Source: Bacteroidota bacterium | GTDB lineage: Bacteria; Bacteroidota; Bacteroidia; Flavobacteriales_D; Crocinitomicaceae | Assembly: GCA_016192075.1 (NCBI GenBank) | Contig: JACPUU010000017.1 | Span: 1-64,000, forward strand | DNA: 64,000 nt | Direction of reading: 5' to 3' | Shown here: in pieces, positions 56,012-63,839 of the stretch | How positions within the stretch are numbered: position 1 is the stretch's first letter | Layout: the number at the start of each line of letters is the position of its first letter | Made by a program: the position numbers and the translations under genes | The notes under the pieces: generated by a model | Told to the model about the DNA's origin: nothing | The model's database searches: none | What the model saw: only the letters and a program-made list of their open reading frames with translations

Positions 56012-57046
56012 ATGAAAATAAAACTACTTCTCGCGTTCATTTCTTTCAATTCAATAATGATAAATGCGCAAATAAATTACGTTTTGGATTTTAATGGAAC
56101 GTCAGATTATGTGAATCTTGGAAATAGTGCTGCTACTGATATAAGAAGTGTTGAGTTTTGGTTTAGACCTGATGTAAATATCTCTTCTTCGATATCAGAC
56201 CAAAGTTATGCGTTGATTGGAAGAAATGATGCTACACAGTTAAAGGAATTTGGGTTTTTAATACGTGGTTCTGAATTTTCAAGTGGAAGAGGTCGGTTGA
56301 ATTTCTACATGTCAAACAACGGCAGCTACTACGATTTACTCTCTAATGATAGTTCCTGGGTTGCCGGAACCTGGTATCATGTATGTGGTACTATTGATGC
56401 GGTAAACGGAATGAAGCTATACATTAATGGTGTTCAGCAGACAATAACCAACCCTTACAATGCTGCCATACCCCCTGCCAGTGAGATTACTACTCTGGGC
56501 CGGTGGGGAGATTTATCAATGCGCTATTTTCCTGGCAAAATGGACGAAGTAAGATTTTGGAACAGAACTCTTTTACAACCTGAGATAGCTGACAAAATGT
56601 GCTATTGGCTAGTTCCGGCGAATGAAACAGGTCTTGTTGGCTACTGGAAAATGAACGAAGGCAGTGGCTCTGTTATTGCTGATTCAAGCCCCGCTTCAAA
56701 TGATGGGGCTCTGATGGGGGCAGTTTTTATTCAGGATACTGTTTGCTTCAGTGGTTATTTAGGAACTCCTGATGAATATACTGCCGATGCTAAAATTGCA
56801 GTTTATCCAAATCCTGCTTCTTCGAGTGTAACTGTTAATTGCAGCAATGGATTAAACGGGACCAACATAACAATTTACAATGCAATTGGACAGCCTGTAA
56901 AATATTTTGAAGGTGTAACGGGAGGCTCGTTTACCATTGCACTCGATGATTTGGCTTGCGGCATTTATTATATTCGTGTTGCTCAGTCAGGAATTATAAT
57001 CGCCACTGAAAAATTGGTAATTGCGGACAACCAGGGGCATTTCTGA
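56012..57046 (+). CDS. Secreted LamG-domain protein with T9SS type A tail
   Basis: A 344-aa exported protein. After the signal peptide (FISFNSIMINAQ) residues 20-245 form a concanavalin-like LamG module: VLDFNGTSDYVNLGNSA, VEFWFRPDVN, GTWYHVCGTIDAVNGMKLYINGV and VRFWNRTLLQPEI. The C-terminal 80 residues contain IAVYPNPASSSVTVNCSNG, DLACGIYYIRV and EKLVIA, the type A sorting domain. It likely binds carbohydrate at the surface. It stands alone with a terminator 68 bases after the stop. Codon and base composition are slightly more AT-rich than for its neighbours. Confidence 0.88.
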   Translation: MKIKLLLAFISFNSIMINAQINYVLDFNGTSDYVNLGNSAATDIRSVEFWFRPDVNISSSISDQSYALIGRNDATQLKEFGFLIRGSEFSSGRGRLNFYMSNNGSYYDLLSNDSSWVAGTWYHVCGTIDAVNGMKLYINGVQQTITNPYNAAIPPASEITTLGRWGDLSMRYFPGKMDEVRFWNRTLLQPEIADKMCYWLVPANETGLVGYWKMNEGSGSVIADSSPASNDGALMGAVFIQDTVCFSGYLGTPDEYTADAKIAVYPNPASSSVTVNCSNGLNGTNITIYNAIGQPVKYFEGVTGGSFTIALDDLACGIYYIRVAQSGIIIATEKLVIADNQGHF

Positions 57047-57113
57047 AATTTTACTGCTGAGGTAAATTCGGATTCCGTTTTTTTCAGTTTTCTCTGAAAA
57101 AATTTTCTTTGTG

Positions 57114-57141
57114 ACCTGGTAGGTGTTTTCACCAGGTTTTT
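57114..57141 (+). terminator. Terminator of the LamG gene
   Basis: ACCTGGT and ACCAGGT form a 7-bp stem around a 10-base loop, followed by a T5 tract. Confidence 0.7.
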
Positions 57142-57379
57142 GCTTAAATCCAGCAGTTAAGTTCGGATTATATTTGCACTATTCACAGCAGACCGATACT
57201 CAGAATTCGATCGAAATTAGTATGCTTTTAGAGTGATGTAGCGGTGAGTTAAATATTAACAAACCATGAATTCAATAAATAACGCAAATAGCTCAACGAA
57301 TTGAGGCTATATCTCAACCTTCGGGTATTTACTTTTTGAACCACAGGGCTTATCTTTGTAAGGAGTTTAGAATTTCAGT
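57142..57379 (+). promoter_or_regulatory. Upstream region of the 69-aa gene with two TAnnTTTG elements
   Basis: TATATTTG occurs at 57169-57176 and TATCTTTG at 57351-57358. The second is 22 bases before the ATG at 57380 and is the likely promoter; the first leads into about 170 bases that contain no convincing gene. Confidence 0.5.
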
Positions 57380-57589
57380 ATGGCTGACAAAAATACTTTG
57401 ACAAAAAGTAATTTGGAAAATGCCGGCAGAGAGAAACTGAGAAAGGACGCTTTTACAAATTACATTTCCGCTGCCACTTTTTTAGGTGGATCTACTTGTA
57501 CCAAAATCAATTCCCTGAAAAAAACAGGGCAAACAAAACTACTTGTTTATTACTGTACCGGTTCTGCAGGTTTACTGCCTGCTGAATAG
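57380..57589 (+). CDS. Small hypothetical protein (69 aa)
   Basis: A 69-residue polar, Lys/Asn/Thr-rich protein (ADKNTLTKSNLENAGREKLR, then TFLGGSTCTKINSLKKTG). It has no signal peptide. Its claim to be real rests on a perfect TATCTTTG element 22 bases upstream. I recognise no family; it is 75 bases before the fatty-acid hydroxylase gene. A leader transcript for that gene is an alternative. Confidence 0.4.
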   Translation: MADKNTLTKSNLENAGREKLRKDAFTNYISAATFLGGSTCTKINSLKKTGQTKLLVYYCTGSAGLLPAE

Positions 57590-57664
57590 CGTTTGCATAT
57601 ACCGGTCGTTGACCCGGAACGGCCCTAATAAAACATACATACACCTATCAAACACACATTGTCT

Positions 57665-58306
57665 ATGGAAGCAATTATCAAACCGAATGAAAACGCCCCT
57701 GAACTTTTTAAAAGTAAATTTCTCAACAAACTTACCTGGTCACACCCGGCCTTGATTTTTTCACTGTATGCATTAATCTCTGCCGTTCTGATTTATGTTG
57801 GAACAATCCATTTTGAGTTACACACAAACACGGTCATGATACTGTCTTTAACCGGTCTTTTTTCATGGACCCTGGGCGAATATTTAATGCACCGGTTTCT
57901 CTACCATGAAATTTCGAATGCCGGCTATGACAAGGGAGTAAGGTATATCTTTCACGGTATCCATCACCGGTATCCGAATGACGCATCAAAAGTGGTTTTG
58001 CCGCCGCTGCCGTCACTTTTGATTGCAGCCGTTTTCTTTCTTGTTTTCTACGTGCTTATGGGCCGGTATGCATTGGCCTTTGGTCCCGGATTTATGATGG
58101 GTTATTCAGTGTATATGTGGGTGCATTATGCGGTGCATAAATACCCCTCACCCAAACGTTTCAACTTCTGGTGGAAACATCACAACATTCACCATTTTCA
58201 ACAACACGACCGCGCATTTGGAGTAAGCACTCCCATTTGGGATTATGTTTTTGGCACCATGCCTGAACCGAATAGAAAGACAATTAAGATTGTGTTGAAG
58301 AAATAG
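57665..58306 (+). CDS. Fatty acid hydroxylase / sterol desaturase-superfamily protein
   Basis: An integral membrane di-iron oxygenase of 213 aa (start ATG 57665; a TTG two codons upstream is less likely). Membrane segments near 30-45, 55-75, 115-150 frame a histidine-rich active site: HRFLYH, HGIHHRYP, HYAVHK, HHNIHHFQQH. The spacing matches the FA2H/Scs7-like fatty acid 2-hydroxylase branch. The likely reaction is hydroxylation of a fatty acyl chain, perhaps in sphingolipid or sulfonolipid synthesis, which several Bacteroidota use for gliding or envelope lipids. It has no clear operon partner; a DUF5655-like gene starts 37 bases after its stop. Confidence 0.9.
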   Translation: MEAIIKPNENAPELFKSKFLNKLTWSHPALIFSLYALISAVLIYVGTIHFELHTNTVMILSLTGLFSWTLGEYLMHRFLYHEISNAGYDKGVRYIFHGIHHRYPNDASKVVLPPLPSLLIAAVFFLVFYVLMGRYALAFGPGFMMGYSVYMWVHYAVHKYPSPKRFNFWWKHHNIHHFQQHDRAFGVSTPIWDYVFGTMPEPNRKTIKIVLKK

Positions 58307-58343
58307 TGCGGAATACAATACCTTTGAAATACTAAAAAAGCAC

Positions 58344-58697
58344 ATGGAACACAATTCGGGAATTGAAAAATTTCTTGCGGGCAAATCTGCCCATACACTG
58401 ATGCTGTTTGAACACTTTACCAGGTGTTTTGAAAAGATTGGCCCTATCGTTATGGAGCCTACCAAAACCATGATTGGAATTTCCAATGAGCACCGGCGCA
58501 TTGCCTGGATCACACAATTGGGAAAAAACTTTATTCATGTTGTATTTCCGTTTGACCAGCCGTATGAAGACAATCTCTGTTTTCAGAAAGTGGGCGAGGT
58601 ATCCGGCAAACAGTTCAATCACCATTTCAGAATGCTGCAAACCGAAGATGTAAATGAAGAGGTTTTGACGTTTATGAAAATGGCTTATGGGAGGTGA
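58344..58697 (+). CDS. DUF5655-like protein
   Basis: A 117-aa soluble protein. IEKFLAGKSAHTLMLFEHFTRC, followed by PTKTMIGISN and FIHVVFPFDQPYEDNL, resembles the DUF5655 fold found in many Bacteroidota. It has no catalytic motif or signal peptide. It lies 37 bases after the hydroxylase gene on the same strand and is probably cotranscribed. A copied tRNA terminator (58781-58816) lies downstream and could end the transcript. Confidence 0.7.
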   Translation: MEHNSGIEKFLAGKSAHTLMLFEHFTRCFEKIGPIVMEPTKTMIGISNEHRRIAWITQLGKNFIHVVFPFDQPYEDNLCFQKVGEVSGKQFNHHFRMLQTEDVNEEVLTFMKMAYGR

Positions 58698-58780
58698 GAT
58701 TAACTAAAATTTTACCTGATTTTTTCAATCCCACAGGTTTTGTACTTGATCCAAGAATATGTATACAAAATGGGCCATCC

Positions 58781-58845
58781 CAAAAAAAAACGAGATAGGA
58801 TCGCTATCTCGTTTTTTTGGGTGGATGGAAAGAATCCCTGCCTGA
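58781..58845. repeat. Copy of the tRNA-Phe terminator and decayed tRNA-Phe 3' end
   Basis: Bases 58781-58816 are identical over 36 positions to 59178-59213, the terminator and spacer beside intact tRNA-Phe. The following GGTGGATGGAAAGAATC resembles the antisense tRNA 3' end GGTGATGGACGGAATC. Identity then fades. It also offers a terminator hairpin (stem CGAGATAG/CTATCTCG with A/T flanks) for the convergent flanking genes. Confidence 0.7.
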
Positions 58846-58905
58846 CTACTTCAAGCCTATCTGTTATCACAGACAAATATGCAGACAGAGAATCACCTTT
58901 GATTT

Positions 58906-59160
58906 TCAAAGAATTCTTTTTTTCCTAAGAAAGTTTTTCCCGGCTGTGGACTTTAAATATTTCTCCCGCTTTCTGGCTTCAGTTGAAGGACCAGTAAATT
59001 CTGTATAAATTAACTCCCAGGGTACAAATGATTGCGTGAATTTAGACTTACCGGAATTGTGTTGTTTCAATCGCGATTCGATGTTTGTTGCCATTCCGAC
59101 GTAGATGGTTCCGGATGATAAACTCCTTAACACATAAACATAAAATCCCTTCTCCTCCAT
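58906..59160 (-). CDS. GIY-YIG nuclease-family protein
   Basis: An 84-aa minimal GIY-YIG domain of the YhbQ/UPF0213 type. YVYVLRS and TIYVGMATNIESRLKQHN carry the GIY-YIG strands and the conserved Arg; WELIYTEFTG, then ARKREKYLKS supplies the later conserved residues, and FLRKKRIL the basic C-terminus. Single-domain proteins of this kind are common and often found next to tRNA genes in Bacteroidota. It lies between two copies of the tRNA-Phe flank (58781-58816 and 59178-59213), which suggests arrival by recombination at the tRNA. DNA cutting activity is inferred from family membership. Confidence 0.88.
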   Translation of the reverse strand: MEEKGFYVYVLRSLSSGTIYVGMATNIESRLKQHNSGKSKFTQSFVPWELIYTEFTGPSTEARKREKYLKSTAGKNFLRKKRIL

Positions 59161-59178
59161 AAAAGTTCAAATAAATGC

Positions 59179-59208
59179 AAAAAAAAACGAGATAGGATCG
59201 CTATCTCG
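59179..59208 (-). terminator. Terminator of tRNA-Phe
   Basis: Read leftward, an 8-bp stem CGAGATAG/CTATCTCG with a 5-base loop is followed by T9. It begins 7 bases after the tRNA 3' end. Confidence 0.85.
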
Positions 59209-59215
59209 TTTTTCG

Positions 59216-59288
59216 TGGTGATGGACGGAATCGAACCGCCGACACAAGGATTTTCAGTCCTTTGCTCTACCGACTGAGCTACATCACC
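59216..59288 (-). tRNA. tRNA-Phe (GAA)
   Basis: A 73-base gene read leftward. The acceptor GGTGATG pairs perfectly with CATCACC; the D arm is GCTC/GAGC; the anticodon stem AAGGA/TCCTT encloses CTGAAAA with anticodon GAA; the T arm GGCGG-TTCGATT-CCGTC is standard. The discriminator is A and CCA is not encoded. A terminator follows. Confidence 0.96.
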
Positions 59289-59330
59289 AATATGTCAAAT
59301 TCGTTTTATTCTCTATTTCAAATCTTAGCG

Positions 59331-59447
59331 ATCGAACCGCCGACACAAGCCTGCCTGTTTGTATCGGCAGACAGGGATTTTCAGTCCTTTGCTCCTTGTC
59401 TGATTGATTTTTAAAAATCGATCAGATACCGACTGAGCTACATCACC
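59331..59447 (-). pseudogene. tRNA-Phe pseudogene with two palindromic insertions
   Basis: Segments identical to the intact gene appear in order but are broken up. Read on the plus strand: ATCGAACCGCCGACACAAG, a 26-base insertion (59350-59375), GATTTTCAGTCCTTTGCTC, a 32-base insertion (59395-59426), then TACCGACTGAGCTACATCACC. The acceptor 3' strand is lost and replaced by unrelated sequence. The first insertion is a hairpin CCTGCCTG/CAGACAGG; the second is a near-perfect palindrome (TCTGATTGATTTTT/AAAAATCGATCAGA). They fall in the anticodon stem and the D arm, so it cannot fold as tRNA. Confidence 0.85.
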
Positions 59448-59558
59448 AACGCAATTTTGTGGGGGCAAAGATATAAATCAAATCTTAAATCAAATAAAAT
59501 TCAGTCTTTTTTTTCACAGAATTACCGGTCTTATCCAGATTCTCAGCAACTTTGCAGC

Positions 59559-60287
59559 ATGAATCTGGTAATCGATCAGGGAAATACTGCCGTCAAACTT
59601 GGTTTATTTGACCAAAATCAGCTGGTGCAAAAAGCCATTTTTCTGAATGACGAACTTGGTTTTGCGCAACTATGGCTGCAATCTAAGGTGCTGGAACCGG
59701 TTCACGTTATGGTTTGCAGTGTGGTAGCACATGAATTTGAATTAAGTGCCGTTCCGGCGCTGTCTTTTTTCAGGCTTGATTCATCGTTGGCGCTGCCTAT
59801 TAAAAATAAGTACCGCACACCTGAAACGCTTGGCAAAGACCGGCTCTCAAACGCTGTTGGCGCCTGGAAACAAAACCCTTCCAAAAATTCACTGGTGGTT
59901 GATTTAGGTACCTGCATTAAATACGACCTGGTTTCGGCTGAAGGTAGTTACCTGGGAGGAGCAATCAGCCCGGGGCTTGAAATGCGTTTTAAGGCTCTGC
60001 ATGAATTTACAGATAAACTACCACTGCTGGAAACCAGCACCCCGGCTGATGATTACGGGACAGATACAACCTCAAGCATAGCCGCCGGTGTTAAGCAGGG
60101 AATGATTCATGAAATAAATGGGTTCATTGAACGTTATTCCCTTCAGCTGGATGACTTAACAATTTTTATGACCGGTGGTGATTTGAAGTATTTTGATAAA
60201 GCCTTTAAAAACCGCATATTTGCGCTCCCGGATTTAACACTGATCGGATTAAATGAAATTCTACAACATAATATTCAACAGAAATAG
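59559..60287 (+). CDS. coaX: Type III pantothenate kinase
   Basis: Phosphorylates pantothenate, the first step of coenzyme A synthesis, in the cytoplasm. From ATG 59559 (MNLVIDQGNTAVKLGLFDQ) the product is 242 aa, the usual CoaX size. The N-terminal DQGNTAVK phosphate-binding motif, then PETLGKDRLSNAVGAW, VVDLGTCIKYDLV and GGAISPGLEMRFKALHE, are diagnostic of the type III enzymes. The frame is open further upstream, but that part would be non-coding. CAACTTTG just 4 bases before the ATG is one mismatch from the -7 consensus. Its end overlaps the next gene by 35 bases. In Bacteroidota coaX commonly heads a cluster with lptC. Confidence 0.95.
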   Translation: MNLVIDQGNTAVKLGLFDQNQLVQKAIFLNDELGFAQLWLQSKVLEPVHVMVCSVVAHEFELSAVPALSFFRLDSSLALPIKNKYRTPETLGKDRLSNAVGAWKQNPSKNSLVVDLGTCIKYDLVSAEGSYLGGAISPGLEMRFKALHEFTDKLPLLETSTPADDYGTDTTSSIAAGVKQGMIHEINGFIERYSLQLDDLTIFMTGGDLKYFDKAFKNRIFALPDLTLIGLNEILQHNIQQK

Positions 60288-61692
60288 CGCAGCTTTTTTT
60301 CTGATCATCCTGTTTCATGGTAACATGCAGGCCCAAAAAGGGACCCAATCACCGTATAGTGTTTTTGGAATCGGAGAGCTCAACCAGGGACAATATGCTG
60401 CTTTTGCCGCCATGGGTGGAATTTCAGTGGCAAATTCTGACTCCACTATTGCCAGCAATGCTAATCCGGCCATGTATGCATACCTTCAACGATACCGGCC
60501 GGTGTTACAGGTTGGGTTGAATGGGCGGTATTCCAATTTTAGTACTGCTACCAATTCCACCACCCAGCAGTATTTAGGTCTCAACCAGTTTCAGCTGGCT
60601 TTGCCCATCAAAAAAAACTGGGGGGCAACCTTTGGTTTTTTACCGTATTCATTTACCGGTTACACCATTACCAATTATGATGTTGACGGTGAGGATACCC
60701 TCAGTCAGTCCATCAACGAGGGTTCAGGTGCCATTACCCGTTTTTTTGTAGGGGTTGGTTACAAACCGGTGAACAAATCATACCTTGATACCAATTTTTC
60801 GAAAAGAGATACTTCGTATACCATTAAAACACATATTTTTTCGCTGGGTGCCAATGGCAATTTTTTGTTTGGCTCCTCTACCAAAACACAGTCTTTTGAG
60901 TTTCTGACCAATGTGGCTTCGTACAATTCAAGGGTCAACTCTGCATTGCGCCTGTCTGATTTTTCGGCTGATTTTGGAGTGAATTACCAGTATTATTTCA
61001 GACCAGCCCATACGGATACCCTCACCAACGGTTCAATTTCAATTGGCTTAACCTATGCGCCTGGTTTTCAGTTAAGAGCTTACCAGGACTTATTTTCACA
61101 CAATTACCTGGGTAGTTTTTACGGCGGGTCATACACCTATATTTATGATACGGTTGAATTTGTCACCGACTATAAAGGGGCTGTCTATATTCCGGAGCAA
61201 TATAAACTTGGTGCAGAATATCGCATAGGCTGGAAACCATCACGGAAAGGAGAACGGCTGCTGCGCATTGGCGCTGAGGTAAATTTCCAAAAATGGTCGG
61301 CCTATCATGAAAATTTCGGATCAGATTTCTACCCGACTTATTATAAAGACCGTCTGGGACTTGGTTTTGGAATTGAATACAGCCCTGTTATCGGCAATGA
61401 CCCTTCAATCAGTATTTTATCACGTACCAATTACCGGATAGGGTTTAATTATACCCAAACTGAACTTCGCGTTAACAATACAGATCTGACCAACTATGGC
61501 ATGACTTTTGGACTTGGAATACCAGTGAATGTGAATTCAACCAATACAAGCATTAACTTTGGAGCTTCGTTTGGGAATATGGGCACCACCGCCAATGGTT
61601 TAATAAATGAAAAATACGTTGGTTTTTATTTCGGCCTGTCCATTATTCCAGATAGAAATGAGCTTTGGTTTGTGAAACGGAAATACGATTAG
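60253..61692 (+). CDS. Outer-membrane beta-barrel protein
   Basis: A 479-aa protein with a signal peptide (AAFFLIILFHGNMQAQ) and the N-terminal hatch-like segment GTQSPYSVFGIGELNQGQYAAFAAMGGISVANSDSTI that resembles FadL/PorV-like Bacteroidota barrels. Strand-like segments follow (LQVGLNGRYSNF, WGATFGFLPYSFTGY, ISIGLTYAPGF, RIGFNYTQTEL, FGASFGNMG) and the protein ends with FGLSIIPDRNELWFVKRKYD. It overlaps coaX by 35 bases, so its ribosome entry lies within the coaX reading frame. No substrate can be inferred, but the position between coaX and the LPS export gene lptC is a conserved arrangement. Confidence 0.82.
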   Translation: MKFYNIIFNRNSAAFFLIILFHGNMQAQKGTQSPYSVFGIGELNQGQYAAFAAMGGISVANSDSTIASNANPAMYAYLQRYRPVLQVGLNGRYSNFSTATNSTTQQYLGLNQFQLALPIKKNWGATFGFLPYSFTGYTITNYDVDGEDTLSQSINEGSGAITRFFVGVGYKPVNKSYLDTNFSKRDTSYTIKTHIFSLGANGNFLFGSSTKTQSFEFLTNVASYNSRVNSALRLSDFSADFGVNYQYYFRPAHTDTLTNGSISIGLTYAPGFQLRAYQDLFSHNYLGSFYGGSYTYIYDTVEFVTDYKGAVYIPEQYKLGAEYRIGWKPSRKGERLLRIGAEVNFQKWSAYHENFGSDFYPTYYKDRLGLGFGIEYSPVIGNDPSISILSRTNYRIGFNYTQTELRVNNTDLTNYGMTFGLGIPVNVNSTNTSINFGASFGNMGTTANGLINEKYVGFYFGLSIIPDRNELWFVKRKYD

Positions 61693-61717
61693 AATAAAGA
61701 TTAAAACCTCAAATACA

Positions 61718-63037
61718 ATGAAACTTAAACAACTTTTTCTCGCACTGGTTCTGGCAGTTATTGCCGGTGTCAATTTGAATGCGCAGACAGATACAACCGA
61801 TGAGTGCGGTAAATACAAAAGCTTATATTATCAGTACCTTAAACAGAAAATGTACCGTGATGCCATGAATTTTTGGATGACTGCGGCAGAGAAATGCGGG
61901 CCTGAGGGAATGGACAGAAGATTTTTGTCAAATGGTCGTGCCGGTTACCTGGAACTCTGGAAAGCAGAGACAGATGTTACTAAAAAAGCAGGCCTGCGGG
62001 ACTCTATTTACTGGATTTATGAGAAGTTGATTGTGGCAGACCCAGATGGTGCTGCAGACTGGAAAGGGAAATACGCCACCATGCTGATGAGTGAAGATGA
62101 TAAACGATTTGACAAAATCGATTCACTTTATAAAGAAAGTGTGCATGTTATGAAAGACAAATCAGAACCGGTATACATCCGCCAGTATTTCAAACACCTG
62201 ATCACAAACCGATTCAATAATGCTCCGGCTGATAAAAAAGAAGAGGTGCGTTTGTATGTGATTGATGAATACCTGAAACTTTCTGAATACTGCGCTGGGG
62301 GTGCTGCGGCAAAACGCGCTGCTGCTGATGAAGAAGGAGCTAAAAAATACGATGAGGCCCAGGAGTTTCTGGACAAATATTTTATTCAGATTGTGAATGA
62401 CTGTGCCATGCTTACCGGTGTTGTAGACAAAAAATTAACAGCATTGCCGCAAGATAAAACCGCAAAAGCAGACAAGGTAAAATCATACATCAGTCTGCTT
62501 GATAAGAAAAAATGCCAGTCTACCGAAACATACGGTAAACTCATGGATACCCTGATTACGTTAGATCCAACTGCTGAAGCCTATTTTCTAACCGGTAAAT
62601 ATTACCTGGAAAATAACAATGAAAGCAAAGCAGTGGATTATTTTCAGAAAGCGGTAGACCTTGAAGGTACCGGTGCAAACAAAGATAAATACATCTTTTC
62701 GCTGGCAGATGCACAGTATAAAGCCAAACGATTCAGTGCCGCTTTCAGAACAGCCAAATTGGTAGAAGGTGAGCTCAAAGGTAAGGCCATGATTATTTGT
62801 GGAAACGCCATTGCAGCATCTGCTAACGGCTGTGGAGAAACAACCTTTGAGCGCAAAGCAAATTACTGGCTGGCAAATGATTATTACCGCAAGGCAGCTG
62901 CCCTGGGTGAAGATGTAAGCACCGGAAAATTCCTTGACAACGCACCAGATGCAACCGAATGTTTTAATGAAGGTATTGCAAACGGATCTTCACATTACTG
63001 CACCTGCTGGGGTGAAAGCACAACTGTCAGATATTAG
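61718..63037 (+). CDS. Secreted TPR-type protein
   Basis: A 439-aa exported protein. After the signal peptide (AVIAGVNLNAQ), helical pairs such as LYYQYLKQKMYRDAMNFWMTAAEKCG, AYFLTGKYYLENNNESKAVDYFQKAVDLEG and YIFSLADAQYKAKRFSAAFRTAKLVEG fit tetratricopeptide repeats. Two Cys near the N-terminus and a C-terminal SSHYCTCWGEST could be disulfide-bonded. It ends with TAG whose last base is the G of the next gene's GTG start. Probably a periplasmic scaffold; its partner is unknown. Confidence 0.8.
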   Translation: MKLKQLFLALVLAVIAGVNLNAQTDTTDECGKYKSLYYQYLKQKMYRDAMNFWMTAAEKCGPEGMDRRFLSNGRAGYLELWKAETDVTKKAGLRDSIYWIYEKLIVADPDGAADWKGKYATMLMSEDDKRFDKIDSLYKESVHVMKDKSEPVYIRQYFKHLITNRFNNAPADKKEEVRLYVIDEYLKLSEYCAGGAAAKRAAADEEGAKKYDEAQEFLDKYFIQIVNDCAMLTGVVDKKLTALPQDKTAKADKVKSYISLLDKKKCQSTETYGKLMDTLITLDPTAEAYFLTGKYYLENNNESKAVDYFQKAVDLEGTGANKDKYIFSLADAQYKAKRFSAAFRTAKLVEGELKGKAMIICGNAIAASANGCGETTFERKANYWLANDYYRKAAALGEDVSTGKFLDNAPDATECFNEGIANGSSHYCTCWGESTTVRY

Positions 63038-63600
63038 TGAAACTGAAATTTCAAATACTCACAAAACTCATTCCTGCCACACTTCTGGCGGGAATGTTTT
63101 TTTCATGTGAGAATGATCTGGAAAATATCAAACTGGTTACCGCAACAGATGAGTCACCGGACCAGGTGGTGAATAATGTTCACACCATGTATTCTGATAC
63201 CGGGGTGGTGCGGTTTGAAATTATTGCCACCCGTATGGAAACCTTTTCAGTACCGGATAAAAAAACCATTTTCAAAAACGGGTTCCAGGTGAATTTTTAT
63301 AAAAGCAAAGATTCCATTGAGTCAACGCTCACGGCAGATTATGCTGAAATGATGGAAGGGTCCAATTCACTTTTTGCCCGGAATAAGGTAATTTTTACGA
63401 ACTTTGAAAAAAAACAGACACTGAAAACAGAAGAACTTTACTGGGATCAGGAGTTAAAACGAATCCGTACCGAAAAGGCGTTTGAAATTGTTGGTGAAAA
63501 CAGCTATGTAAGCGGTTACGGAATGGATGCAAACGAAACATTCAGCGAGTATAACACCCATAAGGTGACAGCTGAATGGAAAAACGAAACAAAGAAATGA
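63037..63600 (+). CDS. lptC: LPS export periplasmic protein LptC
   Basis: A 187-aa component of the Lpt bridge that carries lipopolysaccharide from the inner to the outer membrane. It starts with GTG at 63037. The hydrophobic N-terminus followed by FFSCENDLENIK suggests either a lipoprotein (lipobox FFSC) or a membrane anchor. The beta-jellyroll pattern, HTMYSDTGVVRFEI, then TIFKNGFQVNFYKSKDSIESTLTADYAE and SNSLFARNKVIFTN, is typical of LptC/OstA-like folds. Together with kdsB it supports LPS synthesis. It overlaps the TPR gene by 1 base and the following small gene as ATGA. Confidence 0.9.
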   Translation: MKLKFQILTKLIPATLLAGMFFSCENDLENIKLVTATDESPDQVVNNVHTMYSDTGVVRFEIIATRMETFSVPDKKTIFKNGFQVNFYKSKDSIESTLTADYAEMMEGSNSLFARNKVIFTNFEKKQTLKTEELYWDQELKRIRTEKAFEIVGENSYVSGYGMDANETFSEYNTHKVTAEWKNETKK

Positions 63601-63824
63601 ACTTAGCAAAACTTAACCGAACACTCGAAATTTTCTGGTGGTGGATGGCCGGCATTACATTTGTAATGGTGGTGATTTTTTCAATTACAGACGGTCTTGA
63701 CAAATGGTCGTTCTTTTTTCTGGCGCCGCTGATTGCAGTACTGGCTGCCCTTGTTCGCCGCTTTGCCGCCAAAAAACTGGCTAAAAGTCAAGCGTTCAGA
63801 GATGAACAGGCTAAGAATAACTAG
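63597..63824 (+). CDS. Small two-helix membrane protein
   Basis: From ATG 63597 (MNLAKLNRTLEIFWWWMAG) the product is 75 aa with two membrane segments (FWWWMAGITFVMVVIFSIT and WSFFFLAPLIAVLAALVRRF) and a basic C-terminus. The start overlaps the lptC stop (ATGA), which is better than the upstream ATG at 63576. It is probably the last gene of the coaX-lptC transcript. It resembles small proteins often found after lptC in Bacteroidota; function unknown. Confidence 0.75.
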   Translation: MNLAKLNRTLEIFWWWMAGITFVMVVIFSITDGLDKWSFFFLAPLIAVLAALVRRFAAKKLAKSQAFRDEQAKNN

Positions 63825-63839
63825 TTTTTAGCTCTCCCC

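Noticed and set aside
59289-59450. Intron-containing or split tRNA-Phe
   Set aside because: Insertions are in the D arm and anticodon stem, not at the intron position, and the acceptor 3' strand is missing.
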